64,000 nucleotides of DNA from DAINPP01 sp036743375 (GTDB lineage Bacteria > Thermotogota > Thermotogae > MWEM01), in the NCBI GenBank assembly GCA_036743375.1, contig DAINPP010000010.1:4644-68643 (forward strand). The letters are read 5' to 3'. The translations under genes were made by a program, and so were the position numbers. Positions 54,601 to 61,876 of the stretch are shown here, in pieces. Position 1 is the stretch's first letter. Every line of letters starts with the position of its first letter. The notes under the pieces were generated by a model. It did no database searches. It was given only the letters and a program-made list of their open reading frames with translations, and had not been told where the DNA came from.

Positions 54601-54717
54601 TTTTGGATGAGCAAACATGGCTATGAAGATAAACGTGAAATAGAGAAACAGAGATTCAAACGTCTTCAGGAAAGACGTCTTGTCTCCAAGGGTAATAGGT
54701 TTACGATTGTTTCCCAC
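51622..54717 (-). CDS. O-antigen ligase/polymerase-family protein with long C-terminal domain
   Basis: A 1031-residue protein with 10-12 membrane helices in the first 500 residues (Wzy_C/WaaL core; the conserved periplasmic loop contains GNGIGTYMLRAVDYM and FKRTHNDYFQVLGEMGLLG). It is followed by a coiled coil (about 545-600) and a long helical soluble domain (600-1030), unlike the usual ~400-450-residue ligases. WaaL/Wzy_C members join polysaccharide to a lipid or protein acceptor outside the inner membrane. Clustered with parvulin, lnt, a DegT aminotransferase and plsX, it belongs to the envelope group. Start GTG with GGAGGTG in front. Confidence 0.82.
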   Translation of the reverse strand: MGNNRKPITLGDKTSFLKTFESLFLYFTFIFIAMFAHPKLTYEFSTSKYFFLIVFFTISMTLYLVRKIKDKDSYMYFTWAHLGWFLFGIAAILSTFTVLMENPLYFSFSFEIGIYAFLTGFMVLYFSNFLEEKRAITYFLLAVMTAGTMVAIESLFNYYTGQSFFLGSYGGGGKMSIKATIGNPNFVSDFLGSLLPITVYFALSYDFGWKPKDKTQTKKFFIPVIVIKTIGLINAAIFYFLVLIIGTRAVILSLGIGVVVFVIAWLYYRNSRKKEGITDNYQEMKAYSPKMADTLKLTNRLFLIALLVIALALPIILSNPNNPLAKGTNVAERTSSIFDARGFQTTGGKARVFAWKASVYQFKDYPIIGNGIGTYMLRAVDYMGEVVHDEPQYVDGWSNFKRTHNDYFQVLGEMGLLGILSIVFTLVIILIMFFGMLKDQENPDDAILLIMLAVAFTEILGHSFTEFPLHLLPNQLWALAIGGLGFGRYFNKKRRFEIKLNMKKTGILALLFVVIGVGVMAGTLKFKSMMAEAFFKDGNGYYSSLGQVEQQISQLNQQQAQVEQMETLLENREGQYAVLEPNTYIARKKSEMGSMANNMNEAQLRITLLSELDKEVKSEEAKIQDYYRQIDQNLNYLANERFARYQNGLNDFLASLDYSHCYGKSMFYMSLMMIRAERKELMYNELNSSADAMATLRKQFTTKMDDMRYIQDQYIEYPLKDDFAVIEELIAQGYDLSDLLSMVDLSLWYDIQRYQSGIDYFESSFLSFNEKNSYKILGSFNYNYNVMLKNLSNTYRNIVTQHPELADKFNPLIELHQNQAMVALGDFKKWYDTAIYKLPANWNLFPDWEGIYSEYIDLLLKSDSVLVVYPKVKEVSEKRVWASEQMHNVQRTGVPDDIESVYAQIAQAFLEKNLYQESIYVLDDGLTLLKVAYDWCVDDLKNNSYLTDDERNRYKSFVSNYESLVQKRAQFMDQIVSVYTYANNAGEFESKWLDDWKLNQFTGERWDDANYDEIMNIIQEARDNPPVVISQ

Positions 54718-54757
54718 TGAAACACCTCCGAATGATTACGCTGATTTATATTTCAAT

Positions 54758-56317
54758 CTATTTTATCACAAAGGATAAAAGCAGTATGATGCCGAAGAAG
54801 GCAAGGATAAACAGATACAGGTACTCGTATAGATGCGGATAAAGAGTATCCGGACTCTTAACAGACGGAAAATCAAAGTAATTGATGTTCCTTTCAAACG
54901 GAACCGACTCACTCAGTATGCGTCCATACGGATCGACGAGTCCCGTTATCCCGTTGTTCGATACGTGGCACATCCAGCTTCTCGTTTCCACAGCCCTGAT
55001 CTGTAGCTGTCTGAAATGCTGATCGAGTGCCGTCTTATGCGTGAAGTATCCATCATTGGTGATGACACAGTACATATCCGCACCCGCTTTTTTGAAATCC
55101 ACGAACACGTTTGGAAAATACGATTCAAAACAGATGGGAAAGGCGGCATTCACTCCCACATCCAGCATTACCGGTTCAGGCCCTCGTGCGAGATAATTTC
55201 TGAATTTCAGGAAGGAAAGGAACTGGAAGAGTTCCTCAAACGGCAGGTATTCCGTAAACGGGTTCAACTCCATCTTCCCGTAGACCTTGTCCAGTAGCCC
55301 TTCTTGCGGATCGACAAATTGTGCGGCATTGTAATAATCTCCATTTTCCAGTGTATAAATATGTGGCACGATCACCGTCATATCCGTCTTTTTTGATAAT
55401 CTTTCCAATGAGTGGAGGGTTTCAGGGTATCTGTTCACATCATACAAAAAGTAAGCCTCCGGTAGGACAAACAGATCCGTATCGGGCTGTTCTTCCTCCA
55501 CCTGCTCCGCAAAGGTTTCAAAATCGCTGAGCAGTTCATCCTCCGAGGCGTAATATTTATTAATCGGTGTGATCATCGTCTGTACACCCGCTACTTTGAT
55601 CATCCCGGTGTCTTCACCGTAGGAATCGGGCAGATTTGATTCGATAATGAGGTTGACGCAGTAGACACAGAGGATCAGGGATGAGGCTACGATAACGGTT
55701 TGTTTCACCGACCGATGTCTCTTGTAACTGATAAATATCAGTACATTGACAAGGGCTACGAGGACGAGCAGCAGCTCAGAACCCCCGAAGGAAGCGAGTT
55801 GAAGCAGTCCTGTCGTATCAAAAAGGGCATCGGAAAATCTGAACCCGATGAATTTCAGCGGCGGAAGTGTTCTCAGAAATTCCACGAACAGTATCAGGGC
55901 AATAGATGACAGGGCAAGTAACAGCGGTTTCTTTTCAAACTTTCTGGAAAAATGAGTAAAGAAGAAACCGTAGACGCCGAAATACAGCCCCACAAAAGCT
56001 CCGGCAAGGAGAAACAGAAAGACACCCACAATCGGCGGAAAGGAATCAAACGTCCTTGGAATCTCACGGACAAACGCCGGCAGGAGCCACCAGAAACAGA
56101 TGGAATAATAGACCCAGCCGAATATCCAGGCGATGAAAAATCCACGGCGTTTTTTCTGCCCGTCAAGGCAGAACATGAGTATGGCAAATGAAAACCAGAC
56201 CAGGACGGATGTCCCCATACTTGGCATGGAGAAGGCCAGCAATGCGGCTGAAATCAGTGCAAACAGCAGTCTTTTCCCCAGTCCCGGTGTTTTTTCCCTG
56301 ATCTTTCTCTCCCTCAT
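54758..56317 (-). CDS. lnt: Apolipoprotein N-acyltransferase
   Basis: Adds the third acyl chain to lipoproteins in the inner membrane, a step typical of diderm bacteria. The 519-residue protein has six or more N-terminal membrane helices (10-225), the nitrilase-like catalytic domain with Glu287 (LPEAYF), Lys348 (GKMELNPFTEYLPF) and Cys396 (PICFES), and a final membrane helix. It overlaps the aminotransferase gene by ATGA. Substrates include the lipoproteins encoded in this window. Confidence 0.95.
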   Translation of the reverse strand: MRERKIREKTPGLGKRLLFALISAALLAFSMPSMGTSVLVWFSFAILMFCLDGQKKRRGFFIAWIFGWVYYSICFWWLLPAFVREIPRTFDSFPPIVGVFLFLLAGAFVGLYFGVYGFFFTHFSRKFEKKPLLLALSSIALILFVEFLRTLPPLKFIGFRFSDALFDTTGLLQLASFGGSELLLVLVALVNVLIFISYKRHRSVKQTVIVASSLILCVYCVNLIIESNLPDSYGEDTGMIKVAGVQTMITPINKYYASEDELLSDFETFAEQVEEEQPDTDLFVLPEAYFLYDVNRYPETLHSLERLSKKTDMTVIVPHIYTLENGDYYNAAQFVDPQEGLLDKVYGKMELNPFTEYLPFEELFQFLSFLKFRNYLARGPEPVMLDVGVNAAFPICFESYFPNVFVDFKKAGADMYCVITNDGYFTHKTALDQHFRQLQIRAVETRSWMCHVSNNGITGLVDPYGRILSESVPFERNINYFDFPSVKSPDTLYPHLYEYLYLFILAFFGIILLLSFVIK

Positions 56318-57438
56318 AAAGCCTTCACAATCTGTTCGAGATTTTCCGCAACGTATTTCTGATCCTCTTCTCCGAGGTTGTTAAAAAACGGCAGGGCTAT
56401 CGTCCGGTCGCTGATGTCTTCCGTAACCGGCAGCAACCCTCTTTCAAAACCAAACTGTTCTCTGTAGAACGGCTGAAGATGAATAGGGGCGAAATAATTT
56501 CTGCATCCGATGCCGGCTTCCCTGAGTCCTTCAAGGACGTTGTTCCGGTTTATCCCCCTGTCGAGTGTGATAACGTAGACAAACCAGCTCATCTGCGAGA
56601 CATAATCCTTCACCTGAGGGGGATTGACCCCATCAACCGGTGAAAGTAACCGTTCATATCTGTTTGCCACATCGTTTCTCTTTTTGATGAAGCCATCTAT
56701 CTTTTTAAGCTGTTCAATCCCGAGAACAGCGGAAAGTTCACTCATCCGATAATTATATCCGAGTCTTACATGTTCCAGCCATGTCCCGGCACTTCCACGC
56801 CCCTGATTCCTTGCGGATTTTGTAAATTCATAGATAGCTTCGCTGTCTGTAACGAGGATACCGCCCTCACCGGTCGTGATCTGCTTGTTCGGATAAAAGG
56901 CAAAGGCACCTGCTACGCCGAAACTGCCGCATTTCTTTCCCCTGTATTCCGATCCAAGTGCTTCACAGGAATCATCGATGAGGATGAGATTGTATTTTTC
57001 CACGAGTACATTGATCCTGTCATAGTCACAGGGGTGTCCAAAGACATCCACGACGATAAGCCCACGGATATCCGGATCCTTTTTCAGGAGTTCCTCGACA
57101 CTGTCCGGATCGATATTCATCGTATCCGGTTCGATATCCGCAAATACGGGGACTGCACCGACATAAAGCAGAATATTCGAGGTGGTGATAAAGGAGAAGG
57201 ACGTGGTGATGAACTTGTCTCCCCGTTTGATTCCAAGTCCACGGACAATGAGGTCAAGTGCACTGGTTCCGCTGTTGACAGCCACCGCATACTTTCTGCC
57301 GGAATAATCGGCAATCTGCCGTTCAAATTCTATAACCTTCGGACCTATACTCAGTATCGTTGAATCAAGCACTTCCATTACAGCCTTTTTCTCTTCTGCA
57401 CCCAGCTCGGGTGATGCCAATGGTATTTGTCTCATCAT
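56314..57438 (-). CDS. DegT/DnrJ/EryC1/StrS-family aminotransferase
   Basis: A 374-residue PLP enzyme that aminates sugar-nucleotides for glycan synthesis. Typical stretches are IDDSCEALGSEYRGK, the PLP-lysine region GAFAFYPNKQITTGEGG, RNQGRGSAGTWLEH and LGYNYRMSELSAVLG. It has the family length. Placed between plsX and lnt, it probably supplies an amino sugar for surface polysaccharide. The exact sugar is unknown. Confidence 0.9.
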   Translation of the reverse strand: MMRQIPLASPELGAEEKKAVMEVLDSTILSIGPKVIEFERQIADYSGRKYAVAVNSGTSALDLIVRGLGIKRGDKFITTSFSFITTSNILLYVGAVPVFADIEPDTMNIDPDSVEELLKKDPDIRGLIVVDVFGHPCDYDRINVLVEKYNLILIDDSCEALGSEYRGKKCGSFGVAGAFAFYPNKQITTGEGGILVTDSEAIYEFTKSARNQGRGSAGTWLEHVRLGYNYRMSELSAVLGIEQLKKIDGFIKKRNDVANRYERLLSPVDGVNPPQVKDYVSQMSWFVYVITLDRGINRNNVLEGLREAGIGCRNYFAPIHLQPFYREQFGFERGLLPVTEDISDRTIALPFFNNLGEEDQKYVAENLEQIVKAL

Positions 57439-57444
57439 CTCACC

Positions 57445-58431
57445 TCAGTTTATAAGATCTATTGTATTCTGTACAAGCTTTTCCGTAATGCCCCTTTCCG
57501 CAACCCTCAGGGCATTTGAAAACGCCAGCGCGTCGGAATTTCCGTGTGCCTTGACCACCGGGGCATTGACCCCGAGGATATAGGCCCCGCCAGTGTTTCT
57601 GGAATCCGTCTTCTTTCTCAAGCTGTCAAACACCGGTCTCAGCAGAAGGTATCCGAGCTTCAGAAAAAGACCACCTGAGAGAATAGAGTCCTTCAGGATG
57701 GAGTTGATCAGTTTTCCCAATCCCTCCATGGATTTCAGGGCGATATTTCCAGACCAGCCGTCCGTTACGACGACATCGACCTCTCCGATCGTTATATCCC
57801 GGCCTTCCACAAAGCCCTCAAAATTATCCGGTATATTCTCCTCCAGGGCCTTCAAGGCCTCCTTTACCGCCTCTGTTCCCTTGTCCTCCTCTGTTCCGAC
57901 GTTCAACAGGCCGACTTTGGGTCTTGAGAGGCCGTTCATCTTCTGAAGTGCCATTCCCATCTTCGCAAAGGAGACATAATTCTCTATCTTACATTCAAGA
58001 TTGGCCCCACTGTCAAGAAAGATGGTTGTTCCCCTTTTACTCGGAATCGGCGTTGCGATAGTCGGTCTCGGAATTCCCTTTATTCTTCCCACAACAAAGG
58101 TGGCAACGGCGAGCAGTCCACCCGTACTGCCTGCGCTGACCAGTGCATCCGCCTTTCCCTGCTTGACGAGATCCGCTGCCTTATACAGCGAGCAGTCCCT
58201 TCTTCTTAAGACGGTTGAAGGTTTGGCGTCCATCTCAAACACATCATCGGCATTCACTATCTCAATATCGTTAAAGGGGCTGATCATTTCCTGAAAACGC
58301 TTGATTTCCGATTCTATTCCCACGAGGGCAATTGCGGATTTCAGACCATTTTTCTTCGCTTCGACAACACCCTTTATGACCTCTTCGGGTGCATGATCTC
58401 CCCCCATTGCATCTATCGCTATGATACTCAT
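57445..58431 (-). CDS. plsX: Phosphate acyltransferase PlsX
   Basis: Makes acyl-phosphate from acyl-ACP for phospholipid synthesis. The 328-residue protein shows IAIDAMGGDHAPEEVI at the N-terminus, VSAGSTGGLLA, FLDSGANLEC, DGWSGNIALKSMEG and VKAHGNSDALAF. The upstream rpmF and downstream fab genes common in other bacteria are absent; instead it starts an envelope unit. The 174-bp gap to the divergent rubredoxin gene has promoter-type sequences. Confidence 0.95.
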   Translation of the reverse strand: MSIIAIDAMGGDHAPEEVIKGVVEAKKNGLKSAIALVGIESEIKRFQEMISPFNDIEIVNADDVFEMDAKPSTVLRRRDCSLYKAADLVKQGKADALVSAGSTGGLLAVATFVVGRIKGIPRPTIATPIPSKRGTTIFLDSGANLECKIENYVSFAKMGMALQKMNGLSRPKVGLLNVGTEEDKGTEAVKEALKALEENIPDNFEGFVEGRDITIGEVDVVVTDGWSGNIALKSMEGLGKLINSILKDSILSGGLFLKLGYLLLRPVFDSLRKKTDSRNTGGAYILGVNAPVVKAHGNSDALAFSNALRVAERGITEKLVQNTIDLIN

Positions 58432-58539
58432 CTTATACCTCCCATAAACAAATCCGAAATTAAAATAAATTCTATGAAATTATACACCATTTTTTCCGTC
58501 TCAAATTACTGTAAGCGGTTAATATTGTTAGTTATATGA

Positions 58540-58575
58540 CAGTTAGAGGATAACTGAACAAATTTGCTGTATAAT
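58540..58575 (+). promoter_or_regulatory. Rubredoxin promoter with an inverted-repeat operator candidate
   Basis: TATAAT (58570-58575) lies 30 bp upstream of the ribosome site GGAGG. A perfect inverted repeat, CAGTTA-GAGGA-TAACTG (58540-58556), stands at the place of the -35 box and could bind an activator or repressor of this oxygen-response unit. Confidence 0.5.
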
Positions 58576-58605
58576 AAAATATCACAAAAATTTGGAGGGA
58601 AAATT

Positions 58606-58764
58606 ATGGACAAGTATGTATGCACAGTTTGCGGTTATGTTTATGACCCCGAGGTAGGAGATCCGGATAACGGAGTGGCAGCAGGAACAAAATGGGAAGA
58701 TGTCCCTGAAGACTGGGTATGTCCGTTATGTGCAGCTGGAAAAGACGCCTTTGAAAAAGAATAA
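58606..58764 (+). CDS. rub: Rubredoxin
   Basis: A 52-residue one-iron electron carrier with CTVCGY and CPLCAAG ligand pairs, the usual length for the family. The ATG at 58606 follows TTGGAGGGAAAATT. It would hand electrons to the flavodiiron protein encoded 18 bp downstream and possibly to desulfoferrodoxin and rubrerythrin. Confidence 0.97.
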   Translation: MDKYVCTVCGYVYDPEVGDPDNGVAAGTKWEDVPEDWVCPLCAAGKDAFEKE

Positions 58765-58782
58765 TCCGGGATGGTGAAGTAA

Positions 58783-59967
58783 TTGGCTTTGAGAAAGATT
58801 AAGGAAAATATTTACAATGTAGGTGCAATCGACTGGGATCGAACGCTGTTCGACGAACTCGTTCCGCTCCCCGAAGGAACTTCGTATAACGCCTTCATTG
58901 TAAAGGGTAGTGAAAAGACGGCCATGATAGATTCCGTAGAACCGGCCAAACAGGAGGAGTTCGTCAGAAACATCAAGGAATACGGATTAGAAAGACTTGA
59001 CTATCTTATCTGTAATCATGCCGAACAGGATCATTCCGGACTTATTCCGCTCGTACTTGAAATGTTCCCCGAAGCAAGACTTGTGACCAATGAAAAATGT
59101 AAGGGATTCCTTCAGGACCTCTTACCCATCGATGAGGAAAGATTTGATATCGTGAAGGATGGAGACATCCTTTCACTCGGTGACAAGACACTCGAATTCA
59201 TATTCGCTGCCCTTGTACACTGGCCGGAAACGATGTTCACCTATCTCAGGGAAGATAGGATACTCTTCTCAGGGGATTTCCTCGGTTCACATCTTGCAAC
59301 AAGCGAGACATTCTCAAGGGATGATGCACAGACTCAGATGGCCGCCATGCGATACTATGCGGAGATCATGATGCCGTTCAGGGCGATGATCCAGAAGCAT
59401 CTGAAGAAGTTGGAAAATTATGAGATAGAAATGGTCTGTCCTGTGCACGGACCCGTTTATAAAAACCCGGAATTCATCATGAATCTCTACAGGGAGTGGA
59501 CATCTGATCAGGTCAGTAACAAGGTGATCATTCCATTTGTCTCCATGCATGGCAGTATCAGAACGGTTGTTGAACATTTGACCGATGAACTCTCACGAAG
59601 AGGTATTGAGGTCATTCAGATCAACATGATAGAATCAGAACTCGGAAAACTCACATCAGAACTCGTGGACAGTGCAACGGTAGTCTTTGCAGGCTCAACG
59701 GTTCTGACAGGGCCACATCCGACGATGGTCTATGCGGCGGCCGTTATCAACGCGCTGAGGCCAAAGCTGAAGAATGTCGCATTACTCACATCATTCGGAT
59801 GGGCTTCAAAGTGTACGGACACCATGAAGGTGCTCCTGCCGAATTTCAAGAATCAGATCTTTGATTCTTACGATTTCAAGGGTCATCCCAAGGCCGAAGA
59901 CCTGGAAAGGATCAGTGAACTCGCCGATCAGATTCTTGAAAGGCATCAGGCACTCGGATTGCTGTAA
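58783..59967 (+). CDS. fprA: Flavodiiron protein (FprA-type oxygen/NO reductase)
   Basis: A 394-residue class A flavodiiron protein. The metallo-beta-lactamase-like domain has HAEQDHSG (His79, Glu81, Asp83, His84), HWPETM, FSGDFLG and VHGPVY as iron ligands, and the flavodoxin domain starts near residue 250 (IPFVSMHGSI). It reduces O2 to water with electrons from rubredoxin. The TTG start has GGTGAAG upstream but no strong site. It is co-transcribed with rubredoxin and desulfoferrodoxin. Confidence 0.95.
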   Translation: MALRKIKENIYNVGAIDWDRTLFDELVPLPEGTSYNAFIVKGSEKTAMIDSVEPAKQEEFVRNIKEYGLERLDYLICNHAEQDHSGLIPLVLEMFPEARLVTNEKCKGFLQDLLPIDEERFDIVKDGDILSLGDKTLEFIFAALVHWPETMFTYLREDRILFSGDFLGSHLATSETFSRDDAQTQMAAMRYYAEIMMPFRAMIQKHLKKLENYEIEMVCPVHGPVYKNPEFIMNLYREWTSDQVSNKVIIPFVSMHGSIRTVVEHLTDELSRRGIEVIQINMIESELGKLTSELVDSATVVFAGSTVLTGPHPTMVYAAAVINALRPKLKNVALLTSFGWASKCTDTMKVLLPNFKNQIFDSYDFKGHPKAEDLERISELADQILERHQALGLL

Positions 59968-60000
59968 GCACACAAGAACAGGTTAAACAGGGAGGTTAAG

Positions 60001-60381
60001 ATGACGGAAAAGAAACAGGTTTACAAATGCGAAAAATGCGGAAATATCGTAGAAGTACTTCATGAAGGTCCCGGAACACTCGTTTGCTGCGGTGAACCCA
60101 TGATATTACTCGAAGAGAAAAAGGCCGATTCCACTACGGAAAAACACGTGCCCGTTGTAGAAAAGACGGAAACCGGCTACAAGGTAACCGTCGGTTCAAC
60201 GCTTCACCCAATGCTTGAAGCCCATTATATCGAATGGATAGAGCTCATCACCGACAGGGGCGTCTTCAGAAAGCACCTTGCTCCGGGCGAAGATCCTGTG
60301 GCAGAGTTTGAAAACGTCGGTGAAGTCGTCAAGGCAAGAGAATATTGCAACGTTCACGGACTCTGGGTCAACGAATTATAA
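60001..60381 (+). CDS. dfx: Desulfoferrodoxin (superoxide reductase, 2Fe type)
   Basis: A 126-residue enzyme that reduces superoxide to peroxide. Center I ligands are CEKCGN and TLVCCGEP, and center II has the HVPVV and HPMLEAHYIEW histidines and the CNVHGLW Cys/His pair. GGGAGGTTAAG precedes the ATG. It completes the rubredoxin-flavodiiron-dfx unit, which ends at a strong terminator. Confidence 0.96.
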   Translation: MTEKKQVYKCEKCGNIVEVLHEGPGTLVCCGEPMILLEEKKADSTTEKHVPVVEKTETGYKVTVGSTLHPMLEAHYIEWIELITDRGVFRKHLAPGEDPVAEFENVGEVVKAREYCNVHGLWVNEL

Positions 60382-60402
60382 AGAAACATTTCAAATCATT
60401 TC

Positions 60403-60429
60403 AGGGCGGAAAATTCTCCGCCCTTTTTT
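60403..60429 (+). terminator. Intrinsic terminator after dfx
   Basis: AGGGCGGA (60403-60410) and TCCGCCCT (60417-60424) pair around AAATTC, followed by TTTTTC. Confidence 0.92.
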
Positions 60430-60444
60430 CATCGAAAAATATTG

Positions 60445-60450
60445 TATAAT
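60445..60450 (+). promoter_or_regulatory. -10 box of the yggS-tsaD unit
   Basis: A perfect TATAAT directly after TTG. Transcription would begin near 60457, downstream of the earliest in-frame TTG, so translation must start later. Confidence 0.5.
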
Positions 60451-60474
60451 AAAAGGAAACAAAGCCATACGGGG

Positions 60475-61164
60475 GTGACGTATATCACGGAAATACAGAA
60501 GAACATCGAAACAATAAGGGAAGAGATCATCGACATATGCGGCAAATGCCACAGGGATCCCGAAACAGTCAAACTCCTTGCCGTCAGTAAGACATTCCCC
60601 GTCTCGGATATTATGGATGCTGCTGACGCTGGTCAGAAGGCATTTGGCGAAAATCGACCGCAGGAATTGAGAGATAAGATCATCGAGCTGAGTGATCGGG
60701 TGCTCGAATGGCACTTCATCGGAAGCCTTCAGAAAAACAAGGTCAAATATGTTGCCGGAAAGGTAGCACTCATCCACTCCGTCGATGAATTGAAAATAGC
60801 CGAAGAGATAGACAAAAGGGCGGCGATGAACGATACCATACAGGATATTCTCGTGGAAGTCAACGTCTCCGGTGAAGGGAGTAAGCACGGTCTGACCCTC
60901 GTTGATGCGGAACGGTTCATCGATTCTCTGCAGAGCTTCCAAAACCTGAGAGTATGCGGTCTCATGACGATGGCACCCTACACCGACGACGAGGCGATAA
61001 TAAGAAACACCTTCTCAGGCCTCCGAAGGCTCAGAGATACACTGCATCAAACCTATCACACTATCACGGAACTATCGATGGGAATGACAAACGATTACCG
61101 CATGGCCATAGAAGAAGGTTCTACCATCATTCGCGTTGGCTCAGCCATATTCGGAACACGATAG
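60475..61164 (+). CDS. yggS: YggS/PROSC-family PLP homeostasis protein
   Basis: A PLP-binding alanine-racemase-fold protein that buffers pyridoxal phosphate. The PLP lysine is in LLAVSKTFP. FGENRPQEL, EWHFIGSLQKNKVKY, VNVSGEGSKHGL and SMGMTNDYRMAIEEGST are all typical. The start is uncertain: the GTG at 60475 has no close Shine-Dalgarno, whereas an ATC at 60484 sits 8 nt behind GGGGG and aligns with the N-terminus of YggS proteins. The coordinates use the GTG. It is the first gene of a unit with the MNT-HEPN pair and tsaD. Confidence 0.9.
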   Translation: MTYITEIQKNIETIREEIIDICGKCHRDPETVKLLAVSKTFPVSDIMDAADAGQKAFGENRPQELRDKIIELSDRVLEWHFIGSLQKNKVKYVAGKVALIHSVDELKIAEEIDKRAAMNDTIQDILVEVNVSGEGSKHGLTLVDAERFIDSLQSFQNLRVCGLMTMAPYTDDEAIIRNTFSGLRRLRDTLHQTYHTITELSMGMTNDYRMAIEEGSTIIRVGSAIFGTR

Positions 61165-61184
61165 GAAAAGGAGAAAAATGGCCT

Positions 61185-61478
61185 ATGCAGGATAATATCA
61201 TTAAAGAAATAAATGAAATCGCAGCAGATTATAAAGATATCAAAGTGATTCTCTTCGGTTCTCGCGCCAGAAAAGAAAATAAAGAAACGAGCGATTATGA
61301 TATTGCTTTTTTTTCAGACAAATTGAGCGACATCGATAAAGCAATCTTATTCGATAAAATTCAGGCTATTGAAACGTTAAAAAAGATTGATCTTGTTTTT
61401 ATCGATCATCACACCGATAGGGTATTACTTGAAAATATTAACAGGGATGGGGTCATCATCAATGATAAGAGAGAATAA
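61185..61478 (+). CDS. mntA: MNT-family nucleotidyltransferase antitoxin (MntA)
   Basis: A 97-residue minimal nucleotidyltransferase. The signature GS-X10-DxD is exact: Gly25-Ser26 and Asp37-x-Asp39 in FGSRARKENKETSDYDIAF. In type VII toxin-antitoxin systems MntA AMPylates a tyrosine of the HEPN toxin and blocks it. The ATG at 61185 follows AAAGGAG; an out-of-frame ATG at 61178 precedes it. It overlaps the HEPN gene by 17 bp. The DNA here is AT-rich compared with the neighbours, which suggests recent arrival. Confidence 0.92.
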   Translation: MQDNIIKEINEIAADYKDIKVILFGSRARKENKETSDYDIAFFSDKLSDIDKAILFDKIQAIETLKKIDLVFIDHHTDRVLLENINRDGVIINDKRE

Positions 61479-61854
61479 ATTGCACAATTTTGAAAAGGCA
61501 TTAGCTCGATTAAAAGAAGCAGTTACTCAATACAAAAAAGAAAAATCTAATGATTTGATGCGTGATGGTATGATTCAGCGCTTTGAATTTACATATGAAC
61601 TTTCATGGAAAGCGACGAAAGAAAAGCTGGAAGAATTGGGACTTTTTGATAATTCTTCGCCCAGAGCCGTCATTAAAGAAGCCTTTTCACAAAAAATAAT
61701 CGAAAATGAAAATCTATGGCTTTTAATCATCAAAGATAGAAATATGACTTCACACGTTTATAAAGAAGAAATGGCTGATGAAATCGCACAAAGAATCACA
61801 TCAACATATATACAAACATTTGAATCTTTATTACAACATTTAAAGAAAATTTAA
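61462..61854 (+). CDS. hepT: HEPN-family toxin (HepT/HI0074-like)
   Basis: A 130-residue helical HEPN protein of the nucleotidyltransferase-substrate-binding group. The RX4H RNase motif is RNMTSH (Arg93, His98), followed by VY, so the tyrosine that is AMPylated in known pairs is at position 100. The start ATG lies inside the end of mntA. Together they form a complete MNT-HEPN pair, with antitoxin first. RNA cleavage or tRNA-targeted activity is known for this family; the target here is not known. Confidence 0.92.
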   Translation: MIRENKLHNFEKALARLKEAVTQYKKEKSNDLMRDGMIQRFEFTYELSWKATKEKLEELGLFDNSSPRAVIKEAFSQKIIENENLWLLIIKDRNMTSHVYKEEMADEIAQRITSTYIQTFESLLQHLKKI

Positions 61855-61876
61855 ACAATCAATAGGGTGAAAAAAA

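Noticed and set aside
470..61000. Numerous long ORFs antisense to the called genes (for example 15591-16199 or 49622-50230)
   Set aside because: They lie entirely inside strong genes on the other strand, lack ribosome sites and have no domain content.
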